The position numbers and the translations under genes were made by a program. The notes beneath the pieces were generated by a model that had not been told where the DNA came from, did not search any database, and saw only the letters and a program-made list of their open reading frames with translations. A stretch of DNA of 64,000 nucleotides. Origin: an uncultured Planctomycetota bacterium. GTDB taxonomy: Bacteria; Planctomycetota; Planctomycetia; Pirellulales; Thermoguttaceae. The stretch covers positions 1 through 64,000 of the forward strand of contig ONJR01000035.1 in the NCBI GenBank assembly GCA_900318195.1, in the 5' to 3' direction. Below are positions 17,148 through 26,585 of the stretch, piece by piece; the first letter of the stretch is position 1, and each line of letters opens with the position of its first letter.

Positions 17148-20100
17148 ATGCATTTCCCGAAACCTTTCACTTTCCGCAAGTCCTCGAGCACACGTGTAGC
17201 GGAGACGTCGGATTCTATCCGTACGCGAGTATGCCGCTTTGAAAGTCTTGAAACGCGCGATCTTCTTTCGCTCTCGCCTTCGAGCGCCGACTATCAAGCG
17301 CTTGTCGCCGCGTCGTCTTTCGAATCTGCCGAGCGACAATCCGCAATTTGGGTAACTTCACTTGACGACGTAACAAACGCGTCAGACGGGAAAATAACGC
17401 TCCGCGAAGCGCTTGACTACGCCGGTCAAGATTTGCGCGCGGGTGTTGTCTCGTCCACGATACGCTTTACAGTAGGCGGTTCAATCACGTTGTCAACCAC
17501 CAATCAATCGCTCAAACTCTCAGGTAAGAGCGTCGTCATAGACGCGTCCGACGTCGGCAACGTAACAATCAAAGCGCAAAACTCCCTCGTTTTCTACGCG
17601 TACGGTGGAACAGAATTGATTCCGACGAATCTCAGTCTCCACAATATTACGGTTACCGGCGGCACGACTAGTTCGTCGCGCGGCGCCGGCATTCAGCTCG
17701 CCTCGTACTGTAATCTCGCGACGTACGATTGCGTCATCGAAAACAATACGTCGTCGACAGCGTCAGGAGCCGGCGTATACGCGGCGTCAGGAACGCTTCG
17801 CTTCATCGACACCGTTTTCTCGAATAATGGAAATACCGCGAGCAAGACAAGTAAGGGAGGCGCCGTTTTTTTGAACGCAGGATCACTAACAGCGCTCAAT
17901 ACGACGTTTCTCAGCAATCGTTCTGGCGACGGGGGCGCAATATATGTCAAAGACGGCGCCGCAACGTTTACCAATTGTCTCTTTGACTCTAATCAGTCGA
18001 CGTCGGGCAACGGCGGCGCGATAGCCTCCGACGCGCCGATAACACTGAGCAACGTTGGGTTGCGTAATAATTCCAGCGCGGGATACGGCGGCGCAATCTA
18101 CCTTTATGGAGACGGCGAGTCTGTTTTAACGGAAGTCGCCTTTTTAAAGAACAGCGCAATAAGCGGCGGGGCGCTTTATCAAGATTCCCAGGCTGTTTCG
18201 ATCAAGGACACGAGCTTTTCGGGTAATATTGCCAGCGCCTCAGGAGGCGCCGTCTACGTGTCAGACGCGGCCAGCGTCCAAATTTCCAATTCGGCGTTTT
18301 CCAACAATTCCGCTAATGACGGAGGCGCGATTTTTAACACCGGTTCGCTTGCAACGTCTCAAAGCGAGTTTTTTTTCAACAACGCAGTCAACAACGGCGG
18401 CGCTCTCAATTCGACGTCAGGCTTTTTCGAGATTCGCGGAGTGTACTTCGATTCAAACTCCGCTCAGAACAAAGGCGGCGCCATTTATATGCAAGGCGGA
18501 CTGCTTTCATGGCTCCTTTCCTCGCAAATTACTAACTCCTCGGCGTACGAAGGCGCGGGAATAGTCAATGCAGGCAGTCTCAATGTCGCAGATTCTCAAA
18601 TATCAAGTAATGTGTCAAGCACCAGTGGAGGAGGTTTTGTCAATCAAGGAACCGCGTTTATCACGCGTTCCAATCTATCGGGAAACCAGGCGCAAGGCTC
18701 CAACGGCGCGGGCGGTGGAATTCTCAATTATGTAGACGCAACGCTTACTATTGTCGACACGACCCTTTGCAACAACAAGTCAACTTACGGCGAAGGCGGC
18801 GCAATTGCGAATAACGGTTCCGCATCCCTTTTTAGTTCGACCATCGTCGGCAACAGCGCTGGCACGTTCGGAGGCGGCGTGCGCAATCTGTCGACTTTTA
18901 ACGCGCAGTATACAACGTTCCTAGCGAATCAAGCTAGAAATGGAGGCGCTGTGTCAGACTCGTTTGGCAGTGTCTCAACCTTCCACTATTCGACGCTGTG
19001 GGGTAACGAAGCTGCTGAGCTCGGAGGCGCGCTCTATTCTTACGGCGCACCGAACTTTCAAAATTGCGCGCTCAGACAAAACGTCGCGTCAAGCGCCGAC
19101 GTTGCCGCTTACTATTCTTCCGACTCTGCGTCCTCTAAGCCGACCTTTTCCTCGACTGCAATCGAATCAAACTACGCACAGGCAGACGTCTCTCACTTAG
19201 TTGCGAACGACAAGATTGTTATTATTGACGCAGATCTTCAATCGCCGCTCGCCAACAATCATTTGTGTCTTGACGATTTCGCCGTCAATAGCGGTTCAGT
19301 CTCGAAGACGCTCAAAATAACAAACTATGGCGGGTCCAATATTAGACTTTCCAATTTTTCCGACAACAGCGTCATTCCCTCAGGAATTCTTTCATATAAG
19401 CTCACGACGGAACATGGCGACGAAATAGACGTCGGCAACTCCTTCACCCTTGGAAGCGACGAGTCAATCTACTTGACTTTCACAATTAATCCCAAATCGC
19501 TGGGGGCTCATGTTGTCGACTGGACGTGGCAAACGGACGAATTAACCTCTTCTGGCGCTGCGGTGGCAGGCAGCGCTCGCGCGTTGTCTCTCACTTCGGC
19601 TATCAATGTTGCGCGCGCCGCGTCAGCGCGAACCTCTATTGAAACGCTCGACGACTCCTCTGATTACAATATTTCAGTCAATCAGAACGGCTCGTTCACC
19701 ATTTCATTATCGACTGCGCCCTCTGGAACGAAAATCGTCTTTTTAAAGAGTTCTACTGACGCCGCCGTTCTTTCGACTGACGTCCTAATGTTCGACCAGA
19801 ACAATTACCAAACGGCGCAAACCGTCAGCGTCTCCATCGATTCCGATAAACTCCTTGAGAATGGCAAACTTGACAAGATCATCGTTTCGCCCCAATTCCT
19901 CGGAAGCGACGCAAATTTCAACGGCGTCGCCTTTACTGAAATTGAGTTGAACGTTGCCGATTATGTCGCATTGCAACCTGGTTCGGCCGTCGACGTTAAC
20001 GAGTTGGTTCCAGCTGGAACAACGAGGTGGGATTTTGACGGCGACGGCGATATTGACGCGATCACCTATGGAACGCCGTATTGGGTTGATCCTACTCAGA

Positions 20101-20606
20101 TCGTCGGAAATACGTTGTCATACCTGCGCACGCGCAACGGCGTCACAACGACCACCACGATCGACGTAGCGAACGTCAACGCGCCGCCGCAAGCGCAAGC
20201 TGAAATAGCACAGTTTAAAGAATCGCCTGGACTGGTGCGTATCGCTTTGGAAGCGTTGACCAATTCAATTACGCGTTGGCGAGTAAATTGGGGAGACGGA
20301 TCGCCCTGTACCGTTTGCGACGGCTTGTCCAGTCATGCGTACGTCGCGCACGCGTATTCAGAAGACGGACGCTACCCCATCTCGATCGAACTAATAGACG
20401 GCGACGGCAAGGGCGAAGGTCTTTGGACGCTTATAGCGCTACAAGAGGTTTCAGGCGTCAACACCATTTCAGCGGCTATTGTTGACGCATTCTCTGAAAA
20501 CGCCGACGACTTGGATGAATTGACGCAAGAAGACTATCATTTCGTCGCGTGCGCTATCGTCGCAGAACAGGAAAAACTTCGTAAAGAACGAATGAATACG
20601 CTATGA
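17148..20606 (+). CDS. Giant Pmp-repeat / parallel beta-helix surface protein with LEPR-XLL-like N-terminus and PKD-like domain
   Basis: 1,152 residues from the ATG at 17148, which has AAAGGAG 6 bases upstream; a TTG seven codons earlier overlaps that site. Near residue 35 it has RFESLETRDLLSLS, a planctomycete LEPR-XLL-type motif of exported giant proteins. Residues about 165-630 hold some 16 repeats with GGA(I/V/L) plus FxxN (such as FSNNSANDGGAIF and FDSNSAQNKGGAIY), the signature of chlamydial polymorphic outer-membrane proteins, expected to fold as a beta-helix. Residues about 705-795 look like an ASH/choice-of-anchor strand domain. A DFDGDGDIDA stretch near 962 may bind calcium. Residues about 1024-1098 look like a PKD domain (NWGDGSP, HAYSEDGRYPISIELIDGDG). 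No autotransporter barrel is present. Role: probable adhesin or cell-surface protein. Confidence 0.85.
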   Translation: MHFPKPFTFRKSSSTRVAETSDSIRTRVCRFESLETRDLLSLSPSSADYQALVAASSFESAERQSAIWVTSLDDVTNASDGKITLREALDYAGQDLRAGVVSSTIRFTVGGSITLSTTNQSLKLSGKSVVIDASDVGNVTIKAQNSLVFYAYGGTELIPTNLSLHNITVTGGTTSSSRGAGIQLASYCNLATYDCVIENNTSSTASGAGVYAASGTLRFIDTVFSNNGNTASKTSKGGAVFLNAGSLTALNTTFLSNRSGDGGAIYVKDGAATFTNCLFDSNQSTSGNGGAIASDAPITLSNVGLRNNSSAGYGGAIYLYGDGESVLTEVAFLKNSAISGGALYQDSQAVSIKDTSFSGNIASASGGAVYVSDAASVQISNSAFSNNSANDGGAIFNTGSLATSQSEFFFNNAVNNGGALNSTSGFFEIRGVYFDSNSAQNKGGAIYMQGGLLSWLLSSQITNSSAYEGAGIVNAGSLNVADSQISSNVSSTSGGGFVNQGTAFITRSNLSGNQAQGSNGAGGGILNYVDATLTIVDTTLCNNKSTYGEGGAIANNGSASLFSSTIVGNSAGTFGGGVRNLSTFNAQYTTFLANQARNGGAVSDSFGSVSTFHYSTLWGNEAAELGGALYSYGAPNFQNCALRQNVASSADVAAYYSSDSASSKPTFSSTAIESNYAQADVSHLVANDKIVIIDADLQSPLANNHLCLDDFAVNSGSVSKTLKITNYGGSNIRLSNFSDNSVIPSGILSYKLTTEHGDEIDVGNSFTLGSDESIYLTFTINPKSLGAHVVDWTWQTDELTSSGAAVAGSARALSLTSAINVARAASARTSIETLDDSSDYNISVNQNGSFTISLSTAPSGTKIVFLKSSTDAAVLSTDVLMFDQNNYQTAQTVSVSIDSDKLLENGKLDKIIVSPQFLGSDANFNGVAFTEIELNVADYVALQPGSAVDVNELVPAGTTRWDFDGDGDIDAITYGTPYWVDPTQIVGNTLSYLRTRNGVTTTTTIDVANVNAPPQAQAEIAQFKESPGLVRIALEALTNSITRWRVNWGDGSPCTVCDGLSSHAYVAHAYSEDGRYPISIELIDGDGKGEGLWTLIALQEVSGVNTISAAIVDAFSENADDLDELTQEDYHFVACAIVAEQEKLRKERMNTL

Positions 20607-20637
20607 TAAAGATCAAGTTGTAGCGTTGTCATGAAGC

Positions 20638-20671
20638 GAGGCGCCATGAGAATCCTATCTCGTAGCGCCTC
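20638..20671. terminator. Bidirectional hairpin between convergent genes
   Basis: GAGGCGC-C-ATGAGA pairs with TCTCGT-A-GCGCCTC around ATCCTA, giving a 13-bp stem with one mismatch. It lies between the stop codons of the plus-strand Pmp-repeat gene (20606) and the minus-strand glycoside-hydrolase-like gene (20703). Confidence 0.65.
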
Positions 20672-20702
20672 TGTCGATTCAATACGACTTTTCGCAAACC
20701 TT

Positions 20703-22292
20703 TTACTTACAGTTCCAGCGTTTAGCGTACTCTAATGTAACTCGGTATTTCGGGGAATCCTCCGGCATTTCAGTCGCGTACTCGATCAAGCCCCATGACC
20801 CCCATTTCGTCCACTTGCCAACAGACGAAAAGTGGCAAAGGGTTCCACCGCCTAGTTCTTCCCAAGCACGATAGTAACGATCGTACAGTTCGCCCATTCG
20901 CTCGCTACGGTTGACCGACATGAGAATTCTGTTAAGTTCTTCCGAATCGTTAGCTCCCCACAGTCCAACTAAATGCTGACCTGCTTCGTAACAGACCAGC
21001 TTCAGACCGTATCGATCAGCCACCTCCTTCTGTTTCTTAATTGCGTCAATCGTCTCAGGCAGGATTTCTTTCTCGAGCTTTTTGAGCATTCCGTCAACGC
21101 CAAGCGCAATTACTTCGTCCACATCTTCCTTCGGTACGCTCATACCAAAATATGGCGCGATCGCGAGCGCGTCGGCATGACGCCACGCGTCGTCAAACTG
21201 CAGAATCTGTTCGCTAACAAATGGATTCACCGCCTGCGTCGGCAACACTCTGACCAATCGATCCGTCGACCCCCAAACCTCTTCAAATATGGTAAAGATC
21301 TCAATCGAACGCCGAGCCGTATAATGCCACGCCGCCTCCCAATCTGATTCGCCGATCTTGAGCGCTTTACCTTTTTCCGACGCTCGGCGACTCTGTTCAA
21401 AAGAGGAATTCCAAACTTCGTTTGAATACTCAAGGTAGATTAGTTTCTCTGAATTCACTTGCTCTTTGAGAAGTTGCGCCGTTCGTCTTACGAAGTCGTC
21501 GTCCGCTTGATCCGGGATACAAAACCAGAGGTCGGCGTCCGTGCGATTGATAAAATCACAGATGATTTCGATAGGAAGTCCTGATTTCGTATACGTCGCG
21601 TCTTCGACTTGCGGACGATCGCTCCACTTTCGGAGCTTAGAACCGTTCGTCGCCTGCCAGTCCATCGTTCTGAAAACCTTCATTGATTTCCAGCGTTCAA
21701 GAAAATCTGGATTCCAAATTCCGTTCTCCGCGCGCAAATCAGACGAGCCAAAGTTCGGAAGGTATACATGAATATTACGGATGTAATCAGACGGATCAGT
21801 AGCCGTAATCCGAAGCCAAAACGCTCCGTGCTGGGAGTCAACGTCAATCAGCGTCGTCCCTTGTTTCTCCGAAACGACGCGCGCGCCATTAAACGCCAAT
21901 TGTCCTTTGCCCTCGTACGTTACAGTGTATATCCCAGACGGATAGTTGCCACCGTCAATAGTGCAAAGGGGAACTTCGACCCAACATCCGTCCTCCAAAT
22001 GTCGAACCCAACCGCGTTCGTCAAGCTCCAATTCTGGTCCCTCGCCCCAGGATTTGCCCTCTTGTTGACTTATCCATCTTCGTGTTTCCAGAAACACGTC
22101 AACGAACGGCAACTCGGTGTTCCAGTCGCATACGCCAGCCAGGTTGAGTCCGAGCTTGGACTCGTTCCCAAGTTTACGCAGAACCTGCTCGCGATTCCGT
22201 GCTACAGCGCTCGATGAATCATCGAACGCAAAAACATCTAGCCTGACAGAAAACACAAAAATCACGCAAAGAAAATATATCAGAGACCTCAT
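20703..22292 (-). CDS. Secreted glycoside-hydrolase-like TIM-barrel protein
   Basis: 529 residues from the ATG at 22292, which has GGAGGG 7 bases upstream; the extension to 22334 is rejected. A signal peptide (MRSLIYFLCVIFVFSVRLDVFAFD) leads to a first domain with LGLNLAGVCDWNTELPFVDVF and strand-rich segments. A likely (beta/alpha)8 barrel follows, containing LIYLEYSNEVWNSSF. The NE pair after a beta-strand is the typical acid/base position of clan GH-A glycosidases. A second candidate Glu is in KLVCYEAGQHL. Family is not identified precisely. It is presumably exported to cleave a polysaccharide. It is transcribed towards the Pmp-repeat gene and separated from it by a hairpin terminator. Confidence 0.72.
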   Translation of the reverse strand: MRSLIYFLCVIFVFSVRLDVFAFDDSSSAVARNREQVLRKLGNESKLGLNLAGVCDWNTELPFVDVFLETRRWISQQEGKSWGEGPELELDERGWVRHLEDGCWVEVPLCTIDGGNYPSGIYTVTYEGKGQLAFNGARVVSEKQGTTLIDVDSQHGAFWLRITATDPSDYIRNIHVYLPNFGSSDLRAENGIWNPDFLERWKSMKVFRTMDWQATNGSKLRKWSDRPQVEDATYTKSGLPIEIICDFINRTDADLWFCIPDQADDDFVRRTAQLLKEQVNSEKLIYLEYSNEVWNSSFEQSRRASEKGKALKIGESDWEAAWHYTARRSIEIFTIFEEVWGSTDRLVRVLPTQAVNPFVSEQILQFDDAWRHADALAIAPYFGMSVPKEDVDEVIALGVDGMLKKLEKEILPETIDAIKKQKEVADRYGLKLVCYEAGQHLVGLWGANDSEELNRILMSVNRSERMGELYDRYYRAWEELGGGTLCHFSSVGKWTKWGSWGLIEYATEMPEDSPKYRVTLEYAKRWNCK

Positions 22293-22407
22293 ACGACGCC
22301 CTCCAAGACGCACTGTCAATTCCACCCTTTCCAAGACGACTGATAGAGAAGAAGACGATTACGAAAAACCAGTCGCGTAATAATGAAGCTTCCTCTGGAA
22401 GTCACAC

Positions 22408-22938
22408 TCAGTTTTGCTTGACCGTGCGTATCATGAGCGTGTGAGAAGGCACGTCGTAAAAATATGAATCGCCGTCTTTCAGCTTCGGAAGATTAATCAT
22501 GTTCGCCTTGATAATTCGCTCCATGAATTCCTCCTCTGAATTAGGATAACGCCCCTCAGACGCTTGAAAAAGATTCATCGCTTGAGGAATTTGCATATCG
22601 AAAACCGTCTTCTCTTGTGCAAAGAAGTACGTCGAAATGGGCGTCGTAATGATCGACATAGGCTGCTCGGAAGTTACGCCATACTGTCCCTTTCCAGTCG
22701 CGCCAACGCCAGCACGTTTAACGTCGTACTCCTCGTCCGGCGCTTCCGCTTCGCCCCCTGCCGGAGTCTTCGCTTCTTCCTGTTCTAACGCGGAAGCGTC
22801 TTGTTCAGAAACGCCGCTTTCAACGGACGTCGATCCAGAAAACTCCATTTCGACCGACTCGGTGCATCCCGAAACGAAAAAGATAAGCGTTCCGAGGCAC
22901 ACGTAAGCCCCTACAGCACGAAAAGTAAAATGTTTCAT
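22408..22938 (-). CDS. Lipoprotein of unknown function
   Basis: 176 residues from the ATG at 22938 (GAGG 8 bases upstream; the frame also opens at TTG 22959). The N-terminus MKHFTFRAVGAYVCLGTLIFFVSGC ends in a lipobox (FVSGC), so the mature Cys would be lipidated. An acidic Glu/Ala-rich linker follows. The C-terminal half has a small conserved-looking domain (FDMQIPQAMNLFQASEGRYPNSEEEF, MINLPKLKDGDSYFYDVPSHTLMI) like the pseudopilin-like small lipoprotein domains seen in planctomycetes. Function is unknown. It lies between the glycoside-hydrolase-like gene and a methylase gene on the same strand. Confidence 0.75.
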   Translation of the reverse strand: MKHFTFRAVGAYVCLGTLIFFVSGCTESVEMEFSGSTSVESGVSEQDASALEQEEAKTPAGGEAEAPDEEYDVKRAGVGATGKGQYGVTSEQPMSIITTPISTYFFAQEKTVFDMQIPQAMNLFQASEGRYPNSEEEFMERIIKANMINLPKLKDGDSYFYDVPSHTLMIRTVKQN

Positions 22939-23138
22939 CTTAGTAGCCTCACCCTTCAATATATGTTCTTTCGAAAGAATGATAAGTCAAACAGCCACCG
23001 CGCATCCTATGCGTCTGACTCCCAATGGGGTCGAAGCGCCAGCGCACTTTTGAACGTTCTTTCTCAAAAAAGCCACGTCGACGACTATTAAACAAAAGCG
23101 ATTGTCTCTTGTCAACAGCGGCTTCTCTCGAAACAATT

Positions 23139-24050
23139 TCACGAACGAACCCACCGATTGAATTCGTATAGACATATACCTACCGACGTTCCCAGATTCA
23201 GGGAATCGACGTCGTTGCGCATCGGAATGATCACCTTATGATCGCAGAGATTGATCATTTGTTGATCCAGCCCGTAGTACTCGTTACCGAATAGAAAAAC
23301 AAATCCCGTTTCTTCATCAAACCTGTCGTTAAAAAACTCTGTCAGAGGCAAAGACTCAGGGGCAAGTAACGTCGCAACGCATACGATAGGGCGCCGTTTC
23401 TTTGCAGAATCGAGCTCTTTCGCAAGATTCTCCGCCTGAAAAATAGGAACCTGAAGGACGCCTCCCATCGACACACGCAATGCGCGTCGCGAAAATGGAT
23501 CGCAGCACGTCTCTCCCAATATAACGCCCTCGGCGTCAAGCGCCGCCGCGCAACGAAATACAAGACCTAGGTTGTCCGGCTTCGTCGCGTCTGGTAAAAC
23601 AACCCAACATCGATTCGCTCGTGTTCTCGTGGACGCAAAACGGACGTCCTCGACACGTCTCTGTAGCGCAGAACCATAGTTACGCGCAAAGGCGTCCTCA
23701 ACCTTAGGAAAAGAATTGGGACGTCGACCGATCGCAAGTATGCCCTGGTGGAAATCAAAACCGACAATACGATTCATTATGTCGCGTTCAGGCACGCAAT
23801 ATATGGGCGTGGATTCGGGCGTCATTGAAATGAGAACGTCGGTTATTCTTGACGGAATCGTTAAAATCGATTCAACCGAATAATCCGAACAAAGGAGTCG
23901 CTCGACCACAAGCGCACCCTCGGCTATAAAAAGCGATTCGCCACGCAGCGTGCGCTCTCGTAAATTCAAAAAGGGCTGCAGACGCGGGTCGTCCAGAGAG
24001 TCGATGGCAATCAGCCGATTACTCAAGTCACTTGCATTCATTGTGTTCAT
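23139..24050 (-). CDS. TrmH/SpoU-family RNA 2'-O-methyltransferase
   Basis: 303 residues. The N-terminal substrate-binding part (DPRLQPFLNLRERTLRGESLFIAEGALVVERLL) is followed by the SPOUT catalytic domain. Its three motifs are visible: motif 1 in KPDNLGLVFRCAAALDAEGVIL, motif 2 in FLFGNEYYGLDQQMI, and motif 3 in VIIPMRNDVDSLNLGTSVGICLYE, which forms the trefoil knot binding S-adenosylmethionine. Such enzymes methylate a ribose in tRNA or 23S rRNA. Which site is modified cannot be said from sequence alone. An AAGGA site lies 8 bases before the ATG. The next gene upstream, a TPR protein, is 29 bases away and may be in the same operon. Confidence 0.9.
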   Translation of the reverse strand: MNTMNASDLSNRLIAIDSLDDPRLQPFLNLRERTLRGESLFIAEGALVVERLLCSDYSVESILTIPSRITDVLISMTPESTPIYCVPERDIMNRIVGFDFHQGILAIGRRPNSFPKVEDAFARNYGSALQRRVEDVRFASTRTRANRCWVVLPDATKPDNLGLVFRCAAALDAEGVILGETCCDPFSRRALRVSMGGVLQVPIFQAENLAKELDSAKKRRPIVCVATLLAPESLPLTEFFNDRFDEETGFVFLFGNEYYGLDQQMINLCDHKVIIPMRNDVDSLNLGTSVGICLYEFNRWVRS

Positions 24051-24078
24051 TTTCTGATCCTTTCATTTGCGAAAAGTC

Positions 24079-24984
24079 TTAGGAGACGCTATCGGACAAA
24101 CCCAATATTGCCTGTTCTATTCGTTCCAATGCGCGCACAAAAAACCTGTCTTTCCGACACGCGTCGTCGTTCTGGCTCTCGGCAATTATATGTTGACTCT
24201 TGGCTAAATCTCGTTCACTCTCTTGACACGCGCCTATTCGGCGATTCGCCACGCCGCGATAGTAGTAAGCGATCGCGCAACGCGGATCCGTCTTAATAAT
24301 AGCGTCGCACAACCGAACGGTCTGGCGATTCATACCGCGATGATACAAAATAGCCGCGCAATATGCGCGCGTTATGCTCGATTGGGGATCAAGGAGGTAC
24401 GAAACGTCAAGGTCAAATTCTCCCTCTTCTGTACGTCCTGTAAGAATCTTCATTATTCCCAAAATGCAGTATGCCTGCGCGCTGAGAAGATCGCCACCAT
24501 GCCGCACCAACCACTGGCAATCCCTTTCGACGTCGCGAAAACGTCGAGCCTCCAGTTCAATAGCGGCGCGCGTCAAAACCAACTCGACGGTTGGTCTTCG
24601 TGTCAGCTCGACACGATGCAAGACGTCCAAAGCGGTCGTGTATCGACCAAGAGCGCACAAAGTATCTGCACACTCATAGTAGAATTGACATTCGTCGGGT
24701 TTTAACGCAACCGCCCTCTGTAGCGCTTCTACCGAAGCGTCCAACCGTGAAGAACGACGTAGCGCTAGTGCGTAGCAAAACCAGAGGCTGCTATCTCGCG
24801 GGGAAAAGAACAACGCTCTTTTGAAACAGGCGCTAGCGACCATGAAACGTCCTTCGTTAAATCGACGCGCGCCATGTCGACGACATATGAAGGGACAAGC
24901 GTAATAAAGCGTCCAGCCGCTGAAAAGCAGAATAATCGCGAACGTAAAAAAGAACGTATTCAAATCGGAGTACGAACCGCCCAT
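24079..24984 (-). CDS. Membrane-anchored TPR protein
   Basis: 301 residues. One N-terminal transmembrane segment (FFFTFAIILLFSGWTLYYACPF) precedes about five tetratricopeptide repeats, e.g. ACFKRALFFSPRDSSLWFCYALALRR, EALQRAVALKPDECQFYYECADTLCALGRY and IAYYYRGVANRRIGACQESERDL. TPR arrays mediate protein-protein contacts. The partner is unknown. An AGAGGA site precedes the ATG. A TATAAT-type -10 element is visible at 25104-25109 on this strand, though its -35 is weak. The stop is 28 bases before the methylase start, so co-transcription is likely. Confidence 0.82.
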   Translation of the reverse strand: MGGSYSDLNTFFFTFAIILLFSGWTLYYACPFICRRHGARRFNEGRFMVASACFKRALFFSPRDSSLWFCYALALRRSSRLDASVEALQRAVALKPDECQFYYECADTLCALGRYTTALDVLHRVELTRRPTVELVLTRAAIELEARRFRDVERDCQWLVRHGGDLLSAQAYCILGIMKILTGRTEEGEFDLDVSYLLDPQSSITRAYCAAILYHRGMNRQTVRLCDAIIKTDPRCAIAYYYRGVANRRIGACQESERDLAKSQHIIAESQNDDACRKDRFFVRALERIEQAILGLSDSVS

Positions 24985-25382
24985 TCAATCCTCTTGTTAT
25001 AGTTAACTGAGGCGTCGTCAGGAATCCACGAATTAAAGAGCAACGAGCGTTCGAAGCTCGACGCTTGCCGTCTTGTTTCGACGCCATACAAGATTCGCAC
25101 GATATTATACCGAACAAACAGAAGGCGCCCACCCTAAAACGAAGCGTAGGAAAAGAACGTGAGACAAATCGTAATGAGAGGAGATGCCGTCGCGCAAAAT
25201 AACATTGTTCACAACGTTTGCCGAGAGGCGCGTGACGATAAAACCGCTACTTTTAAGAAAAGACTGAGGGAAAACTCATTGATGGACGATCAAACACCGC
25301 AGTGCGCGCTTATCATTAGCGCGACGTTTGACGTCGTTAAATTCGGTCTAGCCTTCTTCCACGAGCAAAAGGAACCTTAAGA
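24985..25382. other. Intergenic region between divergent TPR and histidine kinase genes
   Basis: About 400 bases. On the minus strand a consensus TATAAT (25104-25109) is the likely -10 of the TPR gene. On the plus strand a 73-codon frame (25159-25380, GTG start) ends 2 bases before the kinase start. It has no ribosome site and no recognisable content, so I do not call it a gene. Confidence 0.45.
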
Positions 25383-26150
25383 ATGAATCAAGACCCCCGC
25401 GACCTGCAAATTGCCGAACTCGAGGAAAAAGTTCATTGTCTGGAGGAAACGCTAACAGCGTTGCAACCGCTCGCGTCAGTCGGGGAATTGACAGGAACAA
25501 CCGCGCATGAGTTTAACAATATTCTGACGCTCACAATCAACTACGCAAGGATGGGGCTACGACGGCGCGACGACGAGACAAGAGAACAGTGTTTCACGAA
25601 AGTCCTTGAAGCGTCAAATCGCGCTGCGAAAATTGTAAGCGTTATTTTAGGACTTGCTCGCAATCGAAAGCCCGGGCGTGAACCGACAAATCTTATCGCG
25701 CTAGTCGAAGACGCGTTGCTCCTTCTCGAACGAGAGATGTCAAAGTATAGGATCGTCGTTGAAAAGCGCTTTCAGGAAGTCCCAGACGTTCTAGCAAATG
25801 GCAATCAAATCCAGCAGGTAGTCGTCAATCTATTGGTCAACGCGCGTCAGGCTAGCCCTAACGGAGGAAAAATCGTAGTCAAAATACAACCTTGCGAGGA
25901 TTCAGCAAATTTCGTAGAACTCGTGATTCGCGACTATGGGATTGGCGTGCCCCAAGAAAAAATCCGGCACATTTTTGATATGTTCTACACTACCAAAAAA
26001 GGTCCTGACGCAACAGGCAAAGGCGGATCAGGGCTAGGTCTGGCGCTCTGTAAAAAGATTATCGAAGAACATCATGGAAAAATCCGCGTAGAAAGCGCCG
26101 TTGGCAAGGGAACCTCCTTTACAATTCGACTGCCTGTTGCGAATAACTAG
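25383..26150 (+). CDS. Soluble sensor histidine kinase without a sensor domain
   Basis: 255 residues. It begins with a short coiled coil (IAELEEKVHCLEETLTAL), then HisKA with the phospho-accepting His42 in TTAHEFNNILT, and an HATPase_c domain. The N box is QIQQVVVNLLVNARQAS, the G1 box IRDYGIGVP, the F box MFYTTKKG and the G2 box GKGGSGLGLAL. There is no transmembrane segment, PAS or GAF domain, so it must receive its signal through a partner or the short coiled coil. The HEFNN H-box places it in the NtrB-like/HPK4 group. No response regulator gene is adjacent; the nearest REC protein is at 15604. An AGGA site lies 9 bases before the ATG. Confidence 0.92.
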   Translation: MNQDPRDLQIAELEEKVHCLEETLTALQPLASVGELTGTTAHEFNNILTLTINYARMGLRRRDDETREQCFTKVLEASNRAAKIVSVILGLARNRKPGREPTNLIALVEDALLLLEREMSKYRIVVEKRFQEVPDVLANGNQIQQVVVNLLVNARQASPNGGKIVVKIQPCEDSANFVELVIRDYGIGVPQEKIRHIFDMFYTTKKGPDATGKGGSGLGLALCKKIIEEHHGKIRVESAVGKGTSFTIRLPVANN

Positions 26151-26211
26151 CGCGACTAGCGTTCGCATGAGACAAATTCAAGGCAAAAACGAAAAAAAAC
26201 GCGGCGCTTAG

Positions 26212-26240
26212 TTGAAAATTTCTCCGACGTATGTTATACT
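26212..26240 (+). promoter_or_regulatory. Strong sigma-70-type promoter for the small membrane protein
   Basis: -35 TTGAAA (26212-26217) and -10 TATACT (26235-26240) are separated by exactly 17 bases. The inferred 5' untranslated region is about 155 bases and contains an AGGCG-CGCCT hairpin near 26326-26343. Confidence 0.65.
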
Positions 26241-26402
26241 ACTTTCAACTCATGTGTAACATAGTCTAGTTTCACAAGGGTTCAAGTTCCTCGCCGATTG
26301 TACGACGTCGTCTTTTTGTGGAAGTAAGGCGCTTTTGACGCCTATCTGCGAGCGCTTGTTGTGTTAGAAACTTTTCGAGGTTTAGCGACCAGGGTGTTAG
26401 TA

Positions 26403-26585
26403 ATGTCGAAGTTCCTGTGCATTTTTGCGGCGGCTATTTCAGCGGTTCTTTTCCTACTCTTTTTGCTCGATCTTATCGCCGGTATTCCGTTCAATAAGGC
26501 CAACACACTACTGGATATTATTTTCATCGTCTGTTCAGGGGGAATCGTAGCGCTGAGCGTTCTGAGCTTCCTAAAGCAGAAATAG
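26403..26585 (+). CDS. Small two-helix inner-membrane protein
   Basis: 60 residues from the ATG at 26403; the frame also opens 14 codons earlier, but the shorter form begins exactly at the membrane segment. It has two predicted transmembrane helices (FLCIFAAAISAVLFLLFLLDLI and LLDIIFIVCSGGIVALSVLSFL) joined by a short AGIPFNKAN loop, then a basic tail KQK. An AGGG stretch lies about 10 bases before the start. It has its own good promoter. Similar tiny proteins with an LLDLIxGxPF loop occur in planctomycetes, to my recollection, without known function. Confidence 0.75.
   Translation: MSKFLCIFAAAISAVLFLLFLLDLIAGIPFNKANTLLDIIFIVCSGGIVALSVLSFLKQK

Noticed and set aside
25159-25380. 73-codon frame ending just before the histidine kinase
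   Set aside because: GTG start without ribosome site, no recognisable domain, composition unlike neighbouring genes; most likely chance.
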